Of a stretch of DNA of 23,292 bases, positions 1-10,470 are shown one piece after another. A program made the position numbers and the translations under genes. The number at the start of each line of letters is the position of its first letter. Positions within the stretch are counted from its first letter, which is position 1. Below the pieces are notes generated by a model. That model had not been told where the DNA came from. It saw nothing but the letters and a program-made list of their open reading frames with translations, and made no database searches. Source of the stretch: Lenisia limosa (Eukaryota; Breviatea); contig LPNZ01002451.1 of the NCBI GenBank assembly GCA_001655205.1, positions 1 to 23,292 of the forward strand, read 5' to 3'.

Positions 1-154
1 TGACCCTGATGACAAGAAGGCTGGAGGCTATGAAAGGCCAAAGGTAAGCAGTGATTTTCAACCGCCACGTTTTGACCCTCCAAGACCGCTGGGATGCGGC
101 GCAGGCCGTCAAGAACTTCAATGACAATGGGCATTGAAAAGGTGGAGGAGGAGT
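1..154 (+). CDS. 3' fragment of an unidentified gene (tentative)
   Basis: The left edge holds an open stretch at 2-43 (reading DPDDKKAGGYERPK) followed by a good splice donor, gtaagc, at 44. A short intron could end at the AG at 84-85. Downstream, one frame reads RWDAAQAVKNFNDNGH and stops with TGA at about 136-138. That frame looks protein-like, but its phase does not join the upstream exon. The phase-correct frame instead ends at a TAG near 152-154. The RWDAAQAV string faintly recalls the C-terminal SRA1/Sec31 fold, but this is far too short to assign. The fragment converges on the AP4S1 3' end. It is probably the last exon(s) of a plus-strand gene; product unknown. Confidence 0.3.
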
Positions 155-180
155 AGTAGTGTTTCTTTTGTTTCTTATCA

Positions 181-186
181 TTTATT
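181..186 (-). terminator. Poly(A) signal for AP4S1
   Basis: TTTATT on the plus strand gives AATAAA on the minus strand, 67 nt past the AP4S1 TAG stop. Its distance and strand fit the 3' end of that gene. Confidence 0.55.
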
Positions 187-252
187 TGCACTTCTTTTTG
201 AACCCTTTCAAAACTGTCCATTTTCAACACCAAACCAAACACCAAAGTTGGT

Positions 253-1782
253 CTACTTCGCTGTGGCAGCTGTTTTGAAGAAGTTCATAGTCTGGATAAC
301 CCGCTCTTGACAGCCGTCTGCCAACACACCGCATAGCAATATCTCATCAAGTAGCATATAGGCCTCATCCAGGTTGTACATGATCTGAGCGGTCAATGGC
401 AACGTAGCAGCCCCCCCCCCTTCAGATTTACTTCATGTACATATACTATATGTAAAATATGAAGCTATATCATATGAATGATATGATATATAATCCAAAA
501 GGTATTACCTTCACTTCGTATGCATGGTATTTCAAGTCCACAAAACTCGTATGGGTCCATTTTTATTGGAAAAGGGACAAATACGCCAGTTATCTAAAGA
601 ACCAAAATAGAATTATTGTAAGTATATGATATCGTATATCGAATTTGCACAAGGTATACATATTACTATAACTGCTCTTCTATTCCCCAGTTCGAAATAC
701 TACACGCATAAAATAAGCTCCTTCACTCACGACCAGACACCACCACTTACATCAAGCTCGCACTAAAATGTTAGACTTCAAAGGTCCAAGAGCAGAGAAG
801 AAATTGAAAAGAGAATAGCATTGCATACCACTCTGTCGAAGTGTCTATCGAAGGTCTCCACAACATGGTGGATCATCTCATGAACAGCCATTTCATTCTA
901 TACAGAAGTCAAGGCACACCTCCATATTTCATGTTGAATACAACATGAGCGTTGGTTCCAATATACTTAGATGAAACGAAGAATCAATTGATAAAACACG
1001 AGAAAGGGAGACATCTAAGTAGGCCAAAACCTTTTATTTCCTTAACAAAAATATTGCTCGGTATGAATGAGTGTATTTGGCTGCTCATTTGGTATGCATG
1101 AGTGTATTTGTCTGCTCACTTGGTATGAATGAGTGTATTTGGCTGCTCACTTGGTATGAATGAGTATTTGTCTGCCCACTTGGTATGAATGAGTGTATTT
1201 GTCTGCCCACTTGGTATGAATGAGTTTGTATTTGTCTGATTTTGAAGATTTAATAAATATCCCGACAACGTACCTTGTTTAATTCTGTATTTGATATTGA
1301 GAACTAACTATAAGCACAAAATAAGTTTGGGAAAGCAGTACAGCTTGCTTTAACACAGAACATTCCTTCCTACCTCATCTTCATCACACCCGACAATAAA
1401 GAACAGACTTGCGTATCTGCGGTACACGATGCGGTAATCTCGGAACTCAAGAAACGATGACTGTTTGGTAAGATGTTAGAGAGGAAACATGTCATATAGA
1501 CGCGCTGCCGCGTTGCAATAAAAGGGGGGTCTCCTCAAAGGTATTTATGTCACGAATTACACAAAAAACAAGGACTCTGAGAACACAAAATAAGCAACCA
1601 ACCAATCCAGCACTTCTTTGGAGACATAGTCTGACCAGCTCGCCTTCAAGCAACGACCTCTCAGAGTGTGAAATGTCAGTGTAGTACCGACAAATCCTTG
1701 TTTGCCTATATAGCAGTTATAATGAAAGAAAGAAGGGACAAACTAACCCCTGCTTGTTGACCAGGAGGAAAAACTTGATCAT
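253..1782 (-). CDS. AP4S1: AP-4 adaptor complex sigma subunit
   Basis: This is the small (sigma) subunit of the AP-4 coat adaptor, which sorts cargo at the trans-Golgi. There are six exons on the minus strand: 1782-1748, 1705-1603, 1460-1374, 897-829, 762-751 and 384-253. All junctions match in phase and give 145 aa, against about 144 in human. The start MIKFFLLVNKQG is the classic sigma N-terminus. FLEFRDYRIVYRRYASLF is the conserved longin-fold core, and DENEMAVHEMIHHVVETF followed by CELD and IMYNLDEAYMLLDEILL matches AP-4 sigma better than AP-1 or AP-2 sigma (NEMA, IM-NLD). The CELD residues come entirely from a 12-nt exon. The donor after exon 2 (gttggt) is weak. Intron 3 (1373-898) carries a minisatellite. 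An AATAAA signal lies on this strand at 186-181. Confidence 0.93.
751..762 (-). other. AP4S1: 12-nt coding microexon of AP4S1
   Basis: Read on the minus strand, the 12 bases TGCGAGCTTGAT encode Cys-Glu-Leu-Asp. They are preceded by ...ttttag and followed by gtaagtgg, a near-perfect donor. Both flanking exons are phase 0, so the microexon inserts exactly four residues. These are the four (C/S-E-L-D) that sigma subunits carry between the DRV and IMYN segments. Skipping it would keep the frame but delete a conserved turn. Confidence 0.9.
1060..1238. repeat. 31-bp minisatellite, about six copies, inside AP4S1 intron 3
   Basis: Tandem units begin with GGTATGAATGAGTGTATTT at 1060, 1091, 1122, 1153, 1182 and 1213. 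The period is 31 bp, except for one 29-bp unit that has lost TG. Units differ at a few positions (ggctgctcac versus tctgcccac). The array lies wholly in the longest intron of AP4S1 (898-1373). Confidence 0.9.
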
Positions 1783-2079
1783 TGTTTCAGAGAATCTGTA
1801 ACTACTTGTTTGTTTTGAATTTGATAGATAGTCTTTACCACGTTTATCGTTTTAAATAGGCTTTTTCAGGACGTTTCACGTTTTTTTTTTTTTTTCACAT
1901 TAATCCCGCTGCCGCGACAAGCCCTTGTTTTTTTTCCTGCTCTTTCATATTACCAACATATTACTGCGCCACACAAGGACACGTTATCACCGGGTTATCA
2001 CACAGTGTGAAGTAACAAGAAATACCTAATAAGCCACAAATCCGCCTGCCCCCATCATCAGATCACACAATGACATAAG
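1783..2079. promoter_or_regulatory. Divergent intergenic region between AP4S1 and the unknown gene
   Basis: These 297 bp separate the AP4S1 start (minus) from the start of the plus-strand gene at 2080. The region must hold both 5' UTRs and presumably a shared or back-to-back promoter. Visible features are two T tracts (about 1881-1895 and 1929-1935) and otherwise mixed sequence. No clear TATA box could be assigned. Confidence 0.5.
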
Positions 2080-3342
2080 ATGTCACAATCGCCCTTTGGG
2101 CTTGCTGACCTGAAGGCAGCAGTCCAGTCCGCCACTGCTGACCCTTCTATCGACAGGTATGCTCATGCTAAGCTTCAGTTTGGAGAGGCGATAGGTTCCA
2201 AGGAACTACTGCCATCATGCAAAGCAGCAAAGAAAGCTGCCGATACTGACTGTTTAGGCTGGACTCGGACCTCAAAAAGTGGGGCCAAGTCCGCACCAAA
2301 GTTCGAAATACTCTTTCGTCAGCTGAGTCCGCCAGGTTCCTCTATGTGGGCAAGTCCGTGATGGGAGAACTGGATTGTTTCTTTTCCAGGCTGTGCGTCT
2401 CACGCCCTAGGATATCCCTCGAAATGCACCCTCCCCCAACTCTCTTTCGAGACAGCCCCATATCTCACCCAAACAGTCTCTTAAAACTACTCTTCCGGTA
2501 AGAACCTCATGCTAAGCTTCCCTATGGTCCGAAAAAGATATTGATATTTGCTAATTTTAATAGAGAAATTCAGTCTTTTTTTTTTTTTGGATTATTACTC
2601 AAAATACAATCCATCTGATCAATCCAAAAATAATTCGTTCAAGGCAACCCAGAAGCGCCTAACTTCAACTTCACTTTCAAATTCCAACCCCCCACCACCC
2701 AGCCTCTCTCAGGCACACAATGTAAGCTGTCTTACTGTTGAATGTTCTTTTCTTTCTCTCAAACGCTGCAAGTCACAATCCTGTTTACTCTCCAGTTGGA
2801 CTCCTTTATTGACCTACAAATGTCGACTTCTGAATCAACATCCCACTCCAGTCTACCACCAATACCGTTGGCCCAGCTCCCTTCATCCCCGAAGAAGAGT
2901 GGGTGCATTATGAGCGTTGATATGATGTTCCTTTTCAAAATAGGTTCAACCCTTACAAGCCCAGAGGAAGAGAAAGAAACCCGTCCTGTCGGAGATGACG
3001 CTGGTATTCGATAGTAGGACCGCTTGCCTTCTTATGAAAACCACTCATTCATGACGATATTTTTCATTCTTTAGCTCAAGCTTCTTTGACAAGTCTGCCT
3101 TTAACATCAGTCCTAGTCAACTCCATTTCTTTGCTGCCAAAAATCCGGTTTGTATTGGGAAGCCCAAGATATAATTGTTCTGTTCAATATTGCTTCGTAA
3201 CGACTTCAGGTTTCCCTTTCGCAGTCTCTTGAAGAACCAAAAGCCAAGGAAGTTCACAGTGAGTGCTTTTGATTACTTTATTGACTTGCAGTTGGGGAGC
3301 ACCGAACAGAGGAAGGGCATTCAGTGCACAGTCTCAACTTAG
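2080..3342 (+). CDS. Multi-exon gene of unknown function (exon chain partly tentative)
   Basis: I do not recognise the family. The proposed exons are 2080-2156, 2258-2497, 2703-2721, 2852-2915, 2944-3003, 3075-3147, 3210-3258 and 3292-3342 (TAG). All junctions match in phase. The first two exons are the best supported: MSQSPFGLADLKAAVQSATA at the start, then LDSDLKKWGQVRTKVRNTLS and SAESARFLYVGKSVMGELD, which look helical and charged. The intron at 2157-2257 ends in a textbook branch point and acceptor (actgactgtttag). Later parts are Pro/Ser-rich and acidic (PFIPEEEWVHYE, TSPEEEKETRPVGDD), then basic (LLKNQKPRKFT). The 19-nt exon at 2703-2721 and the 28-nt intron at 2916-2943 are the weakest links, and an internal intron in exon 2 is possible. 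The predicted length is about 210 aa. AATAAA follows at 3685-3690. Confidence 0.5.
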
Positions 3343-3684
3343 CTGCAAGGTATAGTACAAGGTGGTTGTTAATCTTAATTGGCGAATATATGCTATGCTA
3401 ATATAGAAATGATAACAAGGGTGCATCTGGATAAAGCCATCCGTACTATCACCTTCTAAGAGATACTGGATTATGGAAATATGATATTTATTCATCCAAT
3501 CATTTGCGGTGTGCCTGGTGGATTCCAATTGATGTTATATTTAAAATGTGCAAATGCGTTTGATCAATCTGTGGAGCACGTCTTCACCACTTTATATACT
3601 GTTTGCAATACCAGTGACATGGTGAAAGAGATTAACGAGAATGTATCATGAAAAATGAGTAACTTGAAGGGCAAATTGAAATGC

Positions 3685-3690
3685 AATAAA
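3685..3690 (+). terminator. Poly(A) signal after the unknown gene
   Basis: AATAAA lies 343 nt past the proposed TAG stop at 3340-3342 and before the next gene's ATG at 3785. The rest of 3343-3784 is AT-rich, and I see no exon in it. Confidence 0.35.
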
Positions 3691-3784
3691 TTATATACCA
3701 TGTGATGTATCATATTTTAATATGTGTATGGATGGCAAGATTTGTTGTCTAGTTCAATGAGTTATACTTGGCAGCAAGTCGCAA

Positions 3785-6700
3785 ATGGCATCAACCTCAG
3801 TAGTGTCAGAGTGGTACAACCCAATGGCCGAACTACAGGTCTGCTCACTGGTTTTAATTCCATGTTTTCTTTATTACTGCCCATTATTTATCAGGTGTCT
3901 GAAATTGATGATCTCCACAACGTCTTTTCTTGCTATCCAGATGGCATCGACATTCACCAAGTGGGAACCTCGTCCAATATGTTTCCTCGTCCTTCAGTTT
4001 ATTCCTTTGTTGTTGATTTCTTTAGTTTGTGAGTGCAGTGATGGATGTGCAAGGGCTCACACATGCCGACATTCCTTCTTCTGGTAAGTCCGTCTAACTT
4101 GGTCCTTTCTTTACAATCCAGATGTTCAAGCTGTTCAGCGGCTTGCTAACTTGTTCCATAGAGTGGATGCAAGACACACCGGGTATAAGGGTAAATACGG
4201 ATATTATGGAGGGTTGATTAACTTATCGTTCTCATGGTGGCAGATTAATAACCTGGACGTCTCTTCACGAGCATTTGATGGCTGTCTCCGAACCAACTCT
4301 CAGCCAGCTGCCTGAAAACATGAGTCCATTGAAGGTTTGTTCCCAAGGACATTTGGTGCTCTATTATTCCGAAATATTTTTGAAGTTGTCGATAAACCGT
4401 TGATTCCCCTTAATGAAGTGCCTTTTGTATGAAAAACAATAAAAGTTTATTAGACTGTTTGACCCCGCAGTTTCGCCCCTCAGCCACTGAGACGATGGTG
4501 GAAGGAGCCGACCCCACAAACCTCTTCTACCTTCCAAGTTTGAGAAAAGTAAGCTCACCTTGTGTCGGGCATTTTCTGACCCCCAGGTACTAATGTGTCA
4601 AAATGACGGTGCCATTTCGCTGTGGTCGCCTATTGGCCGCCGACCGGCGCGGCGTTTGGATAGTTCCCATTCAGCAATGGCTGTCACTGCAGGTTGGAGC
4701 GGGGAGAGCCTTCTGCCGTAATAAGAGTGTTACAATATTGTTAGGTCAGTGAATAAAAAGGGGGTTTTTTAAAACGCTCATAAATGCTCTTTTTCTGATC
4801 ATTCTTCAAATTTTCTCCAAAACTAATTGAAGAGAGTTAAAATTGCAAAAACACAATATTTATTGGAGTGTTGACAATTTTCGAAAAGTCCAATTCGTCC
4901 AGTTCACTCCTCTTTTTGCGAGATTGTATTTTTCATTTTAAGCCTTTGACAAATTTAAGCCTTTATAAGTGCAATCTTCGTANNNNNNNNNNNNNNNNNN
5001 NNNNNNNNNNNNNNNNNNNNNNNNNNNNNNNNNNNNNNNNNNNNNNNNNNNNNNNNNNNNNNNNNNNNNNNNNGTGGGTATGGAGGTTATTGCCATATTT
5101 TTTGAAGAATTCCTTCATACTACCAATTTTGTTCTTTTTTAATTGAAAATAGATCAACAATAAAATTCTGTTTGAATCCCATGAACGCAGGTGCAACTCT
5201 ACACAAGCCATCTATACAGCAGCATGGTAACTTTATCAACAAGAGTGGCTATTCATAATCGTTGTGCNNNNNNNNNNNNNNNNNNNNNNNNNNNNNNNNN
5301 NNNNNNNNNNNNNNNNNNNNNNNNNNNNNNNNNNNNNNNNNNNNNNNNNNNNNNNNNNNNNNNNNNNNNNNNNNNNNNNNNNNNNNNNNNNNNNNNNNNN
5401 NNNNNNNNNNNNNNNNNNNNNNNNNNNNNNNNNNNNNNNNNNNNNNNNNNNNNNNNNNNNNNNNNNNNAATTTATGATAATTACAGAACCTCATAATTCA
5501 ATTTTCCTTGCTTGAAGCCAATCAACACCAAGGATTCCACCAAATATCCGTCAAGGTGCTGACAGCCCCTTTTACTTGGTAAGAAAGAATAGCCCAGACC
5601 CCTGTTGACAAACATCAACATGTTCACATATTGTATCTGTTATCTTCATGATATGCTATACCCTGAATATACCTTGTCTTAACTGGTTTAAAATAACCAA
5701 GTAAATCAGGCAAGTAAGCCTAAGTAGCTGACTAAAGTGCCTCAAATTACAAGGTAATCCAAGTTTTAATATGTTGGTAAAAAACGGGCACTATTTTACC
5801 GAAAGAAGACAGGGGGCATATGACAGACAGATGACAGTAGATAACCATGGTGGTGTTGGGGGCATATGACAGACAGATGACAGTAGATAACCATGGTGGT
5901 GTTGGGGGTAGGTGGACATAACATACGTGTCCTATTTTTATGTCATTTTCCACGTAATGATATGGTACCTTATATCGACTTTATAATTGACAATGGTACA
6001 CTCTAAATGAACTCTCGTGTTATCTTTATTCATAATTTCGAGTCGAAAATCGGTTATATGAGCCTATCACTAGTGGATATGGATAAACATAGATGTCGTA
6101 CACATAACAAGATTAGGGGGAATATTTCACATAGTACTTGAGAATATGGGTGGACAAGATAGCACAGACGAGTTTTTCAGACTTTTTTTGATATCGTTTG
6201 TCCATATCACACGAGTGGCCACACCTGATGGTAGTTCACATCATTAATTGATTAATAGGGGGTATTACAAGTCATTTTTGACTATTTTAGGTTGGAGCTC
6301 TCGTGAATAGTTTTATGTTGTCTTGTTTCTCTTATTTTATTTTTGAAATACATTTTTTACTCTCTTGTCCATCGTTTCCGAGAAGAAAAGTACACTAAGA
6401 CGGAACAAAAAGAAAACTATCCTCAAAATCAAGACATTTTTCAAAAACTAGGCCCCCTTTTATTCACTTGGGCCACTTTTTCTGCACTGATCCTTTTATA
6501 ATTTCTCGTCGGTATGAAAAATAACAAAAAGTAGTGGGAATTTACCTGTATCATAAAATGGCTTCGACTGATCCCCCACCTGTTTCTTATACCTTTCAAT
6601 TGCCATGTAACCTTGTCAGTACATTGCTCCGAGTCAAAGAGGGTGGCTACGAGTGCCACAGATCGAACCATTGTCTTCTGGGACGAGGCAACTTTCGTTA

Positions 6701-9700
6701 AAGCTCGAGTGGTAAGTCTTTGCTGTCATATTTCCCGGGGCCTTTTGTTGAGATTTGCTGCTGTTTACCACGAGGTCCGCTGTCCTTCAGTCATGCTCTC
6801 AATGGCATGGTACGGGCCTTCACGCACCATCTTTACTGGAGACAAACAAGGAAAACTCCACACCTTTTCTGCTGACAAGGTACTGTCAGCGCGTCAGAAA
6901 TTTGACCTCTTAGTATACAATGATTAACAGTATGGCGGCTCACAGTGACTGGATCTCTGCACTTCTCTCGTTACCTGATTTGGGGCTTTTGGTCTCTGCT
7001 TCTCAGGTCAGTACCTGGTATCAAGTCCCCTTTTTTATGTGCTCTATTATTTGTATCACACACAACCAAAATAGCATCAACGTTTTAAGTTTCGTCCTAA
7101 TATGTTCCCAGGACACGACAGTAAAAGTATGGGATGCTGCAACCTCTTCTCGAAGGCGGGTTTTATCAGGACATAAAAAAGTAAGTTTTTACTATTATAT
7201 TGTCAGTACAATTGGGATAGAGTTACCATATTAGGCAGTTTCCGCTTTGGGTTGGTCCCGTGACACTCGTCTTGTTGTTTCAGCTGCTAATCGTGACGTG
7301 TTACTTTGGAATCCTTTTGTCTCAGGGACCCTCCACAGTCTTACTGGCCATGAGAAGGTAGAAAGAAGTTCAAAGAGCTTTTTTTATTATTTCGTAGGCA
7401 GTTGTGGGAGTATACCCAGTAGAAGGCACGTATGAAGTGGTCACAATCGATCGGTTGGTCTCCCCTGTTCCCCTCTGTCTTTTCTTGTGTTCCTGCGATG
7501 TTTGATGTGGTCCAACTCTTCTAGATCGGCAACAGCGCATATTTACGACTTACGAACGTACCAACTTGTTCTCTCAGTTGCGCCCAAAATGGAATCGCCA
7601 TGCCCGGAGGTTATTTCAGCCTGTTTCGACACTGCTAATAGGGTGAGGCTTTGTCAAGGGGTTGAGGCTTTGTTAACTGTATAGCAACTGATCATGGGTG
7701 CAGCATATCCGTCACCAAGCCTTTTGTGGTGGAATGCCAGCGCGGAGACAGAGCTTCACTGCGCTTCTCTCCACCCTATCCGAAGGTAGGACAGGAATCT
7801 TGTGAACTATCATTGGATTTGGTTCAAAGCTGTTGGTTACCGATTTAGTGCATTCTTCCTTCCGTCTCTTCCTGGCTTCTTTGTCACGACGTTCGATGAG
7901 GTTGGTAACTTGTAACACTTGTCGATGTGTCTCTGACCATGAAGGTGACAATCTGGTCACGGTCCTCTGGCCTCCTGGAGAGAAGGGCAGTAATCACTCC
8001 TGATGCGGATGACGATATCACATGTGTTGCAATTGATAAGGACGAAACCGTCACGGCAGCCATGGCAACTCTCGACAACAAAGTTGCGGTATGCTGCTGG
8101 CATCGGTGACATTTTAGTTTGTGGACATGGCGACAGGCACCGTGCAGGGCTCAGCATTCCTCTCTTCCGACCCTTCTTTCATCTTCTACATCTCATCCTG
8201 CAATAGGCTTCTTGCTATCCAAGGATGCATGGTGAGGTTTCTTTCGGCTTTTCTTTTATTTCACCCTTCTTAGGCAAGCGTTTATGACGTCAGCATTCTT
8301 GACACGGAAGCGCCATTCCTTGCAAGATGGATATGGTATTCTCATCAACTGGATGGATTGTCGAATCATCACTCTAATTCTGTTCTGACAACCCAGGCCG
8401 CTTATGAGTGTAACTTGTGTGGACTACTGTCGTAACTACCGCTACACTGCAGCTGCCGGCCCTGCCAAACCCATTTCAAGTGAGATACCTTTACAAAAAA
8501 CTCTTAATCCACAAAATCACCCCCCCCCCCATTATAAAGCTGTTTTTAACCAACTTTTTCTGTTGCAATAATAAGTCCCGCTGTGGTATTATGTCATATC
8601 ACACTAAGTCAAATCAAACCTTGCTTCACTTGGATCCGAGCCTGACTGTTCTAGGCAATGCGGCTGAGCGACAGTTGAATTCCGAAAAGTACTCAATCCA
8701 GGTTTGACAGCAGTTTTGATGGCCAGTGGCTAACTTATTCAGATTCGAAGAGAGTCGGGTGCTGTGCTCGGAACCTATACTTCGCGAAAGGTGGGTTTGA
8801 ATTGAGTAATCTGAAATAGCGGGTTTACATTGCTTTGTTACAATGGCGCAATTCGTAACCTTTTAGGCTGTGATGTCTTTGGCATTTCTGAGTAATGAAG
8901 GCGCCCTTGCAGCCTTGTTAGACGATAACACCATGATTGTCTTATCCCTTGCGTCTGCAACTCTTCTTATGGAGGTATCCCTTGAAGGTATGCTGCCTGC
9001 TTAAACTCCTGTCAAGATAGTTGACAATCCACAATTTTGTTATTCCTGACTCTGTAGCACCCGCTCAGTTGCTTGAGTATAATGTTACTAACTCATTGAT
9101 CCTCACTCACGGAGTCAAAGACCAGGAGGTAACCTAAAAGCAAATTACATTCTACACCAGTTGCATTAGTTACATTATAGGACGTGATTTCGCTCTTCAG
9201 TGCTGAGAGTCTCCTTTCCTATTTCCTTGACGAATCACCTGTAAGAAGAGCGTTTCGTTACTGACACATTAGGTCAGTATCTATGAGGCCGCCCCCACTC
9301 CATCCAGCCCTCTCATTGTAAGTATTGACCATGCGGTGACGCCTTCAGAATAACGCGTCGCGACTAATGATGATGTCGACAATGTCACTGGATTCCGGTG
9401 CCAAAGGAACGTCGGCATTGACTGCTGACCTCCGAATGCAGGGCAACGGCCTGATCATACCCCTCCCCCCTGCTGCTCGTAGGTTTAAACGCAAGTGAGC
9501 TAACTCTCCAGCTGATGATGATTGTTTCCCTGTGAAAGTCGTTCTGCCTGCTGGTATTGACGACTGCGCGCTGTTCATCAAAGATATTGAGGTAGCACTG
9601 TCTTCAATTTCTTATTAACCACCACAGGTCCCGCGATTCAAACAGCGGTCTTGGAAAGTGGACCACTCAGGAGGAGCCGTGACAAGTGTCCAGCTTAGCC

Positions 9701-10256
9701 CTTCCTTAGTTGTTACAGGGACAATGGGAGGCAGGGTGTACACGTGGTCCCTTCAAGGAGGTTTGTCAGCATAGCGCTACGAAGGACATGAGAATTGTGA
9801 TGCATATGATGCTCCTTGTCCCTCGGTTTCTGAATCATGTAGAGTACCTTGGCCAGCTGGTCCCCCACCGATGGATGCCGCAACCCGGCTTAGACGTTAT
9901 GCGCTGGAACGTCCCCGACTATTTGGACTCAAAAACGGACAAAATGCGCCGGCGTGCTGCCACTGAGGTTGGTGGTCGAAATTTCTGTTAACGCAAGACA
10001 GATATTTTTTCATAATTAGTGTCAGAGTGGTAAAAGCACTTCCTTTTTTTTTTGTATCAAAATGTTGACCTCAGGTTATGGCGCACGTGTCACGAAGTCG
10101 ACGCCAGCGCCTCGCGCGCGGTGGGGTGTCTGTCCACACTCTGAGGTAGGTGGTTTTGATCAGTTTGGCATTGCGTCTAAAAATAGAACTCACCAGTGCA
10201 GTGAAGAGGATAAACGATACAAAACAACTCCCGTTCTCCCAACCCTTCAAGAATGA
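3785..10256 (+). CDS. EF-hand and WD40-repeat protein (WDR49/WDR64/EFCAB8-type), interrupted by two assembly gaps
   Basis: This is a large scaffold-type protein with N-terminal EF-hands followed by many WD repeats. The family is known from cilia and flagella; the molecular role is not shown by the sequence. The 5' exons are 3785-3838, 3895-3960, 4026-4083, 4122-4182, 4244-4334, 4471-4548 and 4587-4692. They encode two EF-hand-like segments: DDLHNVFSCYPDGIDIHQFV, and LFHRVDARHTGLITWTSL, whose loop D-A-R-H-T-G-L-I-T-W is near canonical. The 3' exons run from 6620 to 10256 in 25 phase-matched exons. WD signatures include SATDRTIVFWD, SASQDTTVKVWD, VVSAANRDVLLWN, SATAHIYDL, MGAAYPSPSLLWWN and GTMGGRVYTWSLQGEYLGQL. 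Middle exons (4693-6619) are lost or unresolved around N runs. The tail (9843-9967, 10075-10145, 10202-10256, TGA) is basic and then acidic. At least about 900 aa are visible after the gaps and 171 before them. Confidence 0.85.
4693..6619 (+). other. Unresolved interior of the WD40 gene, with two N gaps
   Basis: This stretch joins exon 7 (ends in phase 1) to the exon at 6620 (starts needing two bases), so at least one exon is missing. N runs fill 4983-5073 and 5268-5468. Candidate exon pieces are 5190-5225, after a good acceptor (gaacgcag) and before gtaact, and a stretch ending at 5578 before gtaaga that reads ISVKVLTAPFT. Neither closes in phase with both neighbours. From 5590 to 6500 I see only AT-rich sequence and a 46-bp duplication. 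Confidence 0.6.
5812..5903. repeat. Perfect tandem duplication of 46 bp
   Basis: The unit starts with GGGGGCATATGACAGACAGA and ends with CCATGGTGGTGTT. It occurs at 5812-5857 and again, without a mismatch, at 5858-5903, followed by another GGGGG that begins a third unit. It lies in an intron of the WD40 gene. The unit contains CATATG and CCATGG palindromes. Confidence 0.95.
8089..8117 (+). other. 29-nt intron in the WD40 gene
   Basis: This GT...AG stretch (gtatgc ... gacattttag) is 29 nt long. Removing it joins LDNKVA to FVDMATGTVQG in phase and restores a WD strand. Reading through it hits TGA. Neighbouring introns of the same gene are 32 nt (9241-9272), 31 nt (9318-9348), 33 nt (9479-9511) and 36 nt (9592-9627). 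Confidence 0.8.
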
Positions 10257-10269
10257 TCTATTTGGTGGT

Positions 10270-10275
10270 TTTATT
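10270..10275 (-). terminator. Poly(A) signal for the Rabin8-like gene
   Basis: TTTATT on the plus strand reads AATAAA on the minus strand, 196 nt past the TAA at 10473-10471. A second copy lies at 10308-10313. Both sit just beyond the stop of the convergent WD40 gene. Confidence 0.45.
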
Positions 10276-10381
10276 TTTGTTTTCATGTTGATGTTTCCTT
10301 TCTTTTTTTTATTTTGTATTGTTTCTTATGAATGACACGATTTTTTGAATTCAATCTAACAATAATACACCATCACTCAAT

Positions 10382-10387
10382 AATAAA
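10382..10387 (+). terminator. Poly(A) signal for the WD40 gene
   Basis: AATAAA lies 126 nt past the TGA at 10254-10256. It falls inside the 3' UTR expected for the opposing Rabin8-like gene, so the two transcripts probably overlap at their 3' ends. Confidence 0.5.
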
Positions 10388-10470
10388 ACAAGAAAAAGTA
10401 AGCCCAGCAATCAGAGCTCAAAATCTTCAAATCCAAAATGAAAAGACTTGGTCAAACTTCCCTCTTGGTA

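Noticed and set aside
1060-1238. CRISPR-like array
   Set aside because: Units are directly contiguous with no unique spacers, in a eukaryotic intron. It is a minisatellite.
1502-1530. Candidate AP4S1 exon reading FIATRQR
   Set aside because: It looked like the sigma segment before SSFLEF, but the frame meets a stop upstream and the donor is poor. Joining 1603 directly to 1460 gives the exact residue count seen in AP-4 sigma.
4693-6619. Mobile element hidden at the two gaps
   Set aside because: No transposase, reverse transcriptase or terminal repeat is visible in the flanking sequence. Only a 46-bp duplication is present, so no element is called.
9345-9581. Minus-strand open frames across the WD40, ALIX and PUM3 genes
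   Set aside because: They are shadows of well-supported exons on the other strand and show no domain of their own.
9761-9784. 24-nt intron, or alternatively an in-frame TAG stop at 9770-9772, ending the WD40 protein early
   Set aside because: An 82-nt intron (9761-9842) with a pyrimidine-rich acceptor joins VYTWSLQG to EYLGQLVPHRW in phase and continues through two more phase-matched exons to a TGA.
10150-10335. Hydrophobic C-terminal extension ending in FVFMLMFPFFFLF
   Set aside because: It results from using the acceptor at 10195-10196. The acceptor at 10200-10201 gives a soluble end (EEDKRYKTTPVLPTLQE) that fits the protein better, and the hydrophobic stretch is likely 3' UTR.
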